In this document: positions 37,935-42,835 of the stretch, piece after piece
Layout: every line of letters begins with the position of its first letter
How positions within the stretch are numbered: position 1 is the first letter of the stretch
Virus record (IMG/VR): IMGVR_UViG_3300042549_004752
Location: 1-42,835 of that record
Strand: one strand, 5' to 3'
Length of the DNA stretch: 42,835 nucleotides
Source of the DNA: a virus
Made by a program: the position numbers and the translations under genes
The notes under the pieces: model-generated
The model's input: only the letters and a program-made list of their open reading frames with translations
Told to the model about the DNA's origin: nothing
Databases searched by the model: none

Positions 37935-38173
37935 TGGAAAAGCACTATGGGCTATATTTAGGGTTTTGCGTAGACAACCTTGACCCAGATAACAGAAACC
38001 GTATAACACTTAGAGTTCCTCAACTATTTGGAGAAACCGCGGTTACTACCTGGGCTTTGCCATGCTCTCCTGTAACTTCTAACGCAATTCCAGAAGTCAA
38101 CCAACCTGTGTGGGTTATGTTTGTTGCGGGAGATGCCAATTTTCCAGTATGGGTAGGAGTTTTAAATGACTAG
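37934..38173 (+). CDS. Minimal OB-fold spike protein (gp5/gpV-like)
   Basis: This 79-aa protein consists of a single OB-fold: YGLYLGFCVDNLDPDNRNRITLRVP then ALPCSP, VNQPVWVMFVAGDANFPVWVGVL. It matches the OB domain of gp5/VgrG/gpV spikes that seal the tube, but lacks the beta-helix needle that usually follows. A needle or tip may be encoded elsewhere. It is coupled to the hub before it and to the gp25-like gene after it (8-nt overlap). Confidence 0.8.
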   Translation: MEKHYGLYLGFCVDNLDPDNRNRITLRVPQLFGETAVTTWALPCSPVTSNAIPEVNQPVWVMFVAGDANFPVWVGVLND

Positions 38174-38576
38174 TAAAGCGATAGCGCTTCCGTTTTCAAT
38201 CAATGAAGTTGGCGGAATTAACTACGCAACAACTGAAGCCAAGATTTATCAAGATCGTGTGCTCCTTGCTGTAATGACTAACTTAAACGAACGAGTTATG
38301 AACCCAACTTTTGGAGGCAGCGTTGGAGGGTCCCTCTTCCAAAACATTAATGACGCTATGACTTTAATCCGACAATCAATTTCTTTGACGTTTAGCCGCT
38401 GGCTTGAGCCGCTAATTTTAGTATCTGTAAGCGGATACATAGATCCCATTGAGGCCAGATTAGTGTTAGAAGTTAATTATAAACTTCGTGATACTGACAA
38501 TGGGCAGAGTGTAACGATAAAAACTGCTATCCTAAGTAGGGCTGGCGATGTGCTGTTGGAGGTAAAAAATGACTGA
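38166..38576 (+). CDS. Baseplate wedge gp25-like protein
   Basis: This 136-aa protein reads LAVMTNLNERVMNPTFGGSV, SLTFSRWLEPLILVSVSG and ARLVLEVNYKLRDT. This is the gp25/gpW baseplate family, which starts sheath assembly at the wedge. The usual EPR-type motif appears here in variant form (NERVMNP and WLEP). It overlaps both neighbours. Confidence 0.85.
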   Translation: MTSKAIALPFSINEVGGINYATTEAKIYQDRVLLAVMTNLNERVMNPTFGGSVGGSLFQNINDAMTLIRQSISLTFSRWLEPLILVSVSGYIDPIEARLVLEVNYKLRDTDNGQSVTIKTAILSRAGDVLLEVKND

Positions 38577-40263
38577 AGTTAACTACGTACCGCAAATAGA
38601 TTACACTTCTAAAGATTATACGTCTATTAAAGAAGATCTGATAGATCTTATCCCTTCTTTTGTTCCTTCATGGACTAACAGAGACCCTGCAGACTTTGGT
38701 ATGGCTTTAATTGAGCTGTTCTCGTATATGGGCGACATTCTTAACTATTATATTGACCGATCTGCAAACGAAGCGTTTATTGGAACAGCTAGCCAGCGTG
38801 ATAGCGTCCTTCAAATCTCTCGTCTTTTAGGGTACAACCCAAGTGCAGCAACCGCAGCTACAGTTACTTTAACTTTTTACAACTCATCTGCTAGTACCAT
38901 AACTGTGCCTGTAAAAACTCAAGTAGCTACAACCCCATCCTCAAATGGATCGTTAACTCAAATTATTTTTGAAACTAACAGCGAAGTGACTGTGCCTGCA
39001 AAAGTTGGAACAGTTGATGGCAGCATTACCGTAACCGCTACTCAAGGGTATACAGTGACCTCTGAAGAGGTTGGAACTTCTACTGGAATTATTAATCAAG
39101 TCTGGAAAATTCAAACGTCTCCGTTGATTAAGGGATCAATGTCTGTGGTAGTCGGTAGTAAAAACTTTAGCGAAGTTCCTTATTTAATTGATTACAATAA
39201 TTATGACCCTGTATTTTCTGTATATACAAACGCATCTGGGTCTTCTTTTATTCTGTTTGGCGATAACATTAGCGGAATTGTTCCAGACCCAGGCGCGGTA
39301 ATCTATGCCACTTACCGTGTTGGCGGCGGCGTTGCTGGAAACGTAGCTGTTGGGGCAATTACTTCTATTCTTAACAGCACCTATGCTGGTTTAAGAGTTA
39401 ACAACTTAACCGCAGCAAGCGGAGGTTCAGAAGAAGAAACAACAGATTCAATTAGAGTAAACGCCCCATTAAGTTTAAAAGCTTTAAACAGAGCGGTCTC
39501 TTTAGCTGACTATTCAGCTTTAGCTACAGCTGCGGGCGTTGCTAAAGCAAATGCTGTTGCTGATGTATACACAAGCGTAACTATCTATTACGCCCCTTCT
39601 GCAGGAGACTTGGGAGTAGAGGTTGACGGCGTTACCCCATCTACCGTGTTTAATAACTTTAAAACTACTCTTACTTCATTTTTGACTGGAAAGGTACCAG
39701 CAAACACAACAATAACTTTCCAGCCACCAACTTACGTAGCTACTAACATAACCGCAACAATTACAGTACTTCCTCAATACAGGAGAACATTATTAGATAC
39801 TGCGGTAACTGCAGTTTTAACTGAACTATTAGCTTTTGATAACGTAGGCTTCCGAGACACAATTACGTTAACTGACGTTATAAGCGCTGCAACGTCTATT
39901 GAAGGAGTGGCTTTTATACAAGTTGAAAAACTTGTAAGAAACGATGCCGATTTAACATACACAATATCTAATAAAGCAGCATCTGGTACCGTGGCTACGC
40001 TAACTACTAGTGCTACACACGCCTTAACTCAAGGAAGTACCGTAAAGGTTACTGGCGTTGACAGCACGTTTAATGGCACGTTTGTTGTTAAGTCGGTAAC
40101 TTCTACAACGTTTACCTACGATCTAATCTCCGCAGTAGTTAGTAGCGTAGCCGCTTCAGGCGCCGTTACTAAACTAGTTACCGCCTCAGTAGTTTGCGCA
40201 CCTAATGAGATCCCAAAGCTTGGAACTTTATCTTTGACGTTCAATGGTGGAATTGATAACTAA
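38569..40263 (+). CDS. Baseplate wedge protein (gpJ / gp6-like) with extra C-terminal beta module
   Basis: This 564-aa protein starts DYTSKDYTSIKEDLIDLIPSFVP and has DPADFGMALIELFSYMGDILNYYIDR and VSLADYSALATAAGVAKANAV, classic for baseplate J/gp6 proteins that form the wedge ring. Residues about 465-535 form an additional beta module (ATLTTSATHALTQGSTVKVTGVDSTFNGTF) also seen in the first and last genes of the window. It is coupled to gp25 and to the next gene. Confidence 0.9.
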   Translation: MTEVNYVPQIDYTSKDYTSIKEDLIDLIPSFVPSWTNRDPADFGMALIELFSYMGDILNYYIDRSANEAFIGTASQRDSVLQISRLLGYNPSAATAATVTLTFYNSSASTITVPVKTQVATTPSSNGSLTQIIFETNSEVTVPAKVGTVDGSITVTATQGYTVTSEEVGTSTGIINQVWKIQTSPLIKGSMSVVVGSKNFSEVPYLIDYNNYDPVFSVYTNASGSSFILFGDNISGIVPDPGAVIYATYRVGGGVAGNVAVGAITSILNSTYAGLRVNNLTAASGGSEEETTDSIRVNAPLSLKALNRAVSLADYSALATAAGVAKANAVADVYTSVTIYYAPSAGDLGVEVDGVTPSTVFNNFKTTLTSFLTGKVPANTTITFQPPTYVATNITATITVLPQYRRTLLDTAVTAVLTELLAFDNVGFRDTITLTDVISAATSIEGVAFIQVEKLVRNDADLTYTISNKAASGTVATLTTSATHALTQGSTVKVTGVDSTFNGTFVVKSVTSTTFTYDLISAVVSSVAASGAVTKLVTASVVCAPNEIPKLGTLSLTFNGGIDN

Positions 40264-42835
40264 TGGCTCGGTACGGTATAAATTATTACGGCCTCTCTAC
40301 GTATGGTACTGAGACCGCTGTTGCGTATGCCGCAAATAACTTTACCGCTACTTCAGGGGCTATTGGCAGTCTAATAACTGATAAATCACCGTACGGATCA
40401 ATTACACTTAATTGGAATAGTCCTGCAGGTAACTGGTCAAAGATAAAATTAGTGCGAAACTCTTACGGATTTCCAGTAAGTGAGGTAGATGGCACACAAT
40501 TAGATATTAAAAATAATAATACGTTTGAGGCGTACAAAGAAAATGACCCTGGCTCAATTGGTTTTACTGACGAAAACCTTGCTAAAAATGCTTTTTATTA
40601 CTATTCTTTATTTGTTTTTGAACGCGTTAACTATAAATGGCTTCGAGTAGGAAATGCTATTGGCCTTTCTGTTGAAGACTACGGCTATGCCGACAACCTG
40701 TACAACTTTTTGCCAGAAATTTATAAAATTTCTAATTTAAATGAAGTGGCTGGCGAGTCTAGTAACCAGACCCTTTACAATTTCTTGTCTATTTTTGGGT
40801 TTGAGTTAAATAAATACCACACATTAACTAATTTATTAATTAACAGGCACGACACCTCTAAATTAAATGGATTACTTTTGCCATCCTTACTACAACAGTT
40901 TGGCCTTCAATACGAGCCAGAAATAGGATATCAACATGCTCGTATTTTGGCCCGTGATGTTGGTCAGTTGTACAAGTCAAAAGGCACAGTTGACGGATTA
41001 AGAGAGTTTTTAAAAGCGTTTACTGGGTGGGCTGTCCCTACCGTTGCTAACGTACCTAACCCAACAATCAATGGAATAACTGTTAGTAAAAACTTAATGC
41101 TTGATTATAACGACTCATCTTTTGAAGAGTCTGTAGGCCATTGGGCAAGCAGCGGATCGGCAAACCTCTACTGCCTTAAAGTTAAAGACGTTAAAACATT
41201 TGCTTTGACTAGTAACGTGGCAACCCTTGACATAGGAACCCACCAATACAACGTTGGAAATTATATTTTTGTTTCTGGAAGCTCCTTACCGTTGTTTAAC
41301 CAAAGTACTGCAGTTGCAATTACCGCAGTCACCGCAACTACAGTTTCTTTTTCGTTAACTGGCTCAAACCTTGCCTCTATGAACGCTTGGAATGCTTCAA
41401 CTGAAAGTTATCCACAAGTATCTCCGTCACCCGCCCCTTGGGATGAGCCAACAACTCCAGTTTTATATCCAAATAAACAACTTGGAATTATGGCTGTTAA
41501 AAATTCAAGTGTGACACAAGGGACTGTAACTTTAGCTTGTGGGGCAAGTGCCTCTATCATTAAAGGCATCCCTGTTACTGCAGGCACATTCTACTCATTT
41601 AGCATCTATACCGTTAATTCAACTACTACACGTAATGTTACTGTAGGTATTACTTGGTATGATCGATTTGGTGCTTCTATTTCTTCAGTTACTGGATCGG
41701 CTACCGCTAGTGGTACAGGAGCGTTTTCTGCTCGTGCAACAGTAATTAACAAAGAAGCGCCCGCTACAGCTTATTATGCTGTACCTACTATTTCTATTGC
41801 GGCTCTTGATGGGTCAGCTAGTAATGAGTATCAATACTTTGATTGTGCGCAATGGGAAGCTAGCGCAACAGCAACTGATTTTGATGAGGCTCGGCAACTC
41901 CATTTAACTTTAAAAGCGACACGAATTAATGAACTTTTAAATCCTCGTTTTGGGCTAAGTAGTGGAAGTTACGCTTCACCTACAGTAGCTCCTTGGGTTA
42001 TATCTGGGTCAGCCGCTACTGTAACAATTAATGAAGCCACTAAACAACCAGAAAATACTTCATGGCAAACGCTTTATAAAACTTTAACTTCTAGCGTGGC
42101 TAGAGTAGAAACTTTATACACAAACGATTTTAAAGTTGGCGACAAAGTATATGTATCTGGTGTTGGCACCTCATTTGATGGGGTTCAAACAGTAACCGCC
42201 GTTGGAGAATCTGCTTCATCTGGCGGAACAGTAACAACCCATTCTTATATAGAATATTCAGTTTCGGGCAGCCCAGCAAACGTTGCCCGCACCGCAGACG
42301 TTGACGGCGTTGTATGGTTAGCTGGTAATGCTTTAAACCTTGCAGCTACTGCGTCTGGTACCGTTAATGTTAAGTCTTGGGACTCCTCAACTAGCTCTCA
42401 CCTTATGCCAATTCATTATCCAGACACCTCATACACATTTAGCATCTACGCTCAAAGAGATACTAATAATGAGTCTGTTACCGTTTCCATTAAGTGGTAC
42501 ACCTCCGCGGCAACTCCTGTTTTAATTAGTACATCTACTAGTAGTGCTTTTACAATTACAGCCTCTGGAAATGATTGGAATAGGCCGTATATAACCGCCG
42601 TCGCGCCAACAACCGCCGCATATGCAGTTGTTAGTCTTGACTGGCAAGCGGCAAATGGTAGAACCCTTCGGTTAGATTCGGCTATGTTTGAAAACACCCC
42701 AATTGTGTCTTGGTACTTTGATGGCTCAAGCGGTTATGGGGGAGCTATTCCAGATTACGAATGGCAAGGCACAGCAAATGGCTCTCGCAGCCACTACTAC
42801 AAAAACAAGTTTGCTATCCAAGATAGAACTAGCAA
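40263..42835 (+). CDS. Tail protein I-like baseplate protein with carbohydrate-binding-like modules, 5' part
   Basis: This frame is open from an ATG overlapping the previous stop to the window edge (857 codons read). Residues about 145-260 (DNLYNFLPEIYK, LLPSLLQQFG, ARDVGQLYKSKGTVDGLREFLKAFTGW) fit phage tail protein I, which joins the wedge to fibres. After that come beta modules with a VSGVGTSFDGVQTV pattern and two jelly-roll-like domains (YSFSIYTVNSTTTRNVTVGITWYD and YTFSIYAQRDTNNESVTVSI), similar to carbohydrate-binding modules. It is therefore likely to be both a structural and a host-contact protein. The end is missing. Confidence 0.8.
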   Translation, partial: MARYGINYYGLSTYGTETAVAYAANNFTATSGAIGSLITDKSPYGSITLNWNSPAGNWSKIKLVRNSYGFPVSEVDGTQLDIKNNNTFEAYKENDPGSIGFTDENLAKNAFYYYSLFVFERVNYKWLRVGNAIGLSVEDYGYADNLYNFLPEIYKISNLNEVAGESSNQTLYNFLSIFGFELNKYHTLTNLLINRHDTSKLNGLLLPSLLQQFGLQYEPEIGYQHARILARDVGQLYKSKGTVDGLREFLKAFTGWAVPTVANVPNPTINGITVSKNLMLDYNDSSFEESVGHWASSGSANLYCLKVKDVKTFALTSNVATLDIGTHQYNVGNYIFVSGSSLPLFNQSTAVAITAVTATTVSFSLTGSNLASMNAWNASTESYPQVSPSPAPWDEPTTPVLYPNKQLGIMAVKNSSVTQGTVTLACGASASIIKGIPVTAGTFYSFSIYTVNSTTTRNVTVGITWYDRFGASISSVTGSATASGTGAFSARATVINKEAPATAYYAVPTISIAALDGSASNEYQYFDCAQWEASATATDFDEARQLHLTLKATRINELLNPRFGLSSGSYASPTVAPWVISGSAATVTINEATKQPENTSWQTLYKTLTSSVARVETLYTNDFKVGDKVYVSGVGTSFDGVQTVTAVGESASSGGTVTTHSYIEYSVSGSPANVARTADVDGVVWLAGNALNLAATASGTVNVKSWDSSTSSHLMPIHYPDTSYTFSIYAQRDTNNESVTVSIKWYTSAATPVLISTSTSSAFTITASGNDWNRPYITAVAPTTAAYAVVSLDWQAANGRTLRLDSAMFENTPIVSWYFDGSSGYGGAIPDYEWQGTANGSRSHYYKNKFAIQDRTS

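Overview
The window is about 43 kb of a tailed bacteriophage genome, cut inside a gene at both ends. It is almost entirely the late (virion) half of a contractile-tail phage (myovirus morphology). The evidence is a tail sheath, a tail tube, a tape measure, and a baseplate set of LysM protein, gpD/gp27-like hub, OB-fold spike, gp25, gp6/J and tail protein I, together with terminase, portal, scaffold and an N4-gp56-like major capsid protein. No tRNA, CRISPR array, transposase or integrase was seen. The host cannot be read directly. The holin-like pair (a membrane protein with an LKPNGGSSM motif and an r1t-like holin), the moderate G+C, several probable leaderless start sites and the general gene style suggest an aquatic actinobacterial host. 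This is inference.

Layout. 1-943: 3' end of a beta-rich virion protein with a split PASTA-like domain. 1001-2292: lysis region, with a secreted lysozyme-like endolysin on the minus strand (the only minus-strand gene) and two plus-strand membrane or holin-like genes. 2309-3811: five small accessory genes, two with zinc-finger-like cysteines and one KTSC-like. 3934-10611: DNA packaging and head (TerL, two small unknowns, portal, coiled-coil scaffold, capsid, a small head-associated protein). 10715-11773: head-tail connector-like protein. 11775-17551: fibre block with repetitive beta modules, an Mtd-like N-terminus, and a fibronectin-III fibre carrying a striking Phe-Phe-Pro-Pro repeat. 17577-26393: AT-rich accessory block with seven separate 2-oxoglutarate/Fe(II) dioxygenases, a glutathione-peroxidase-like protein, a short-chain dehydrogenase and a pair of related unknown proteins. 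26390-29624: neck and small virion proteins, including a run of tiny lysine-rich proteins in TAATG overlaps. 29663-42835: sheath, tube, gp26-like assembly protein with a probable +1 frameshift extension, tape measure with an embedded lysozyme domain, and the baseplate. The last gene is tail protein I-like with carbohydrate-binding-like modules and is cut by the window end.

How the parts fit. Head, neck, tail and baseplate genes follow the usual order of myoviruses, but about 14.6 kb of fibre and oxygenase genes sits between the connector-like gene and the other neck genes. The oxygenase cluster starts directly after the proline-rich fibre gene. This raises the testable idea that some of these prolyl-4-hydroxylase-like enzymes modify the fibre; modification of host surface glycans or small molecules is an alternative.

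The most noteworthy items are the seven-member oxygenase cluster, the (FFPP/FFP) fibre, a +1 frameshift (UUU_CGA) joining the gp26-like gene to a start-codon-less 51-codon extension, the homologous lysozyme domains in the endolysin and tape measure, the tiny Cys/Lys-rich gene chain, and a recurring -10-like box 6-8 nt before start codons that lack a Shine-Dalgarno sequence. All functional calls come from reading motifs by eye; no database search was run.
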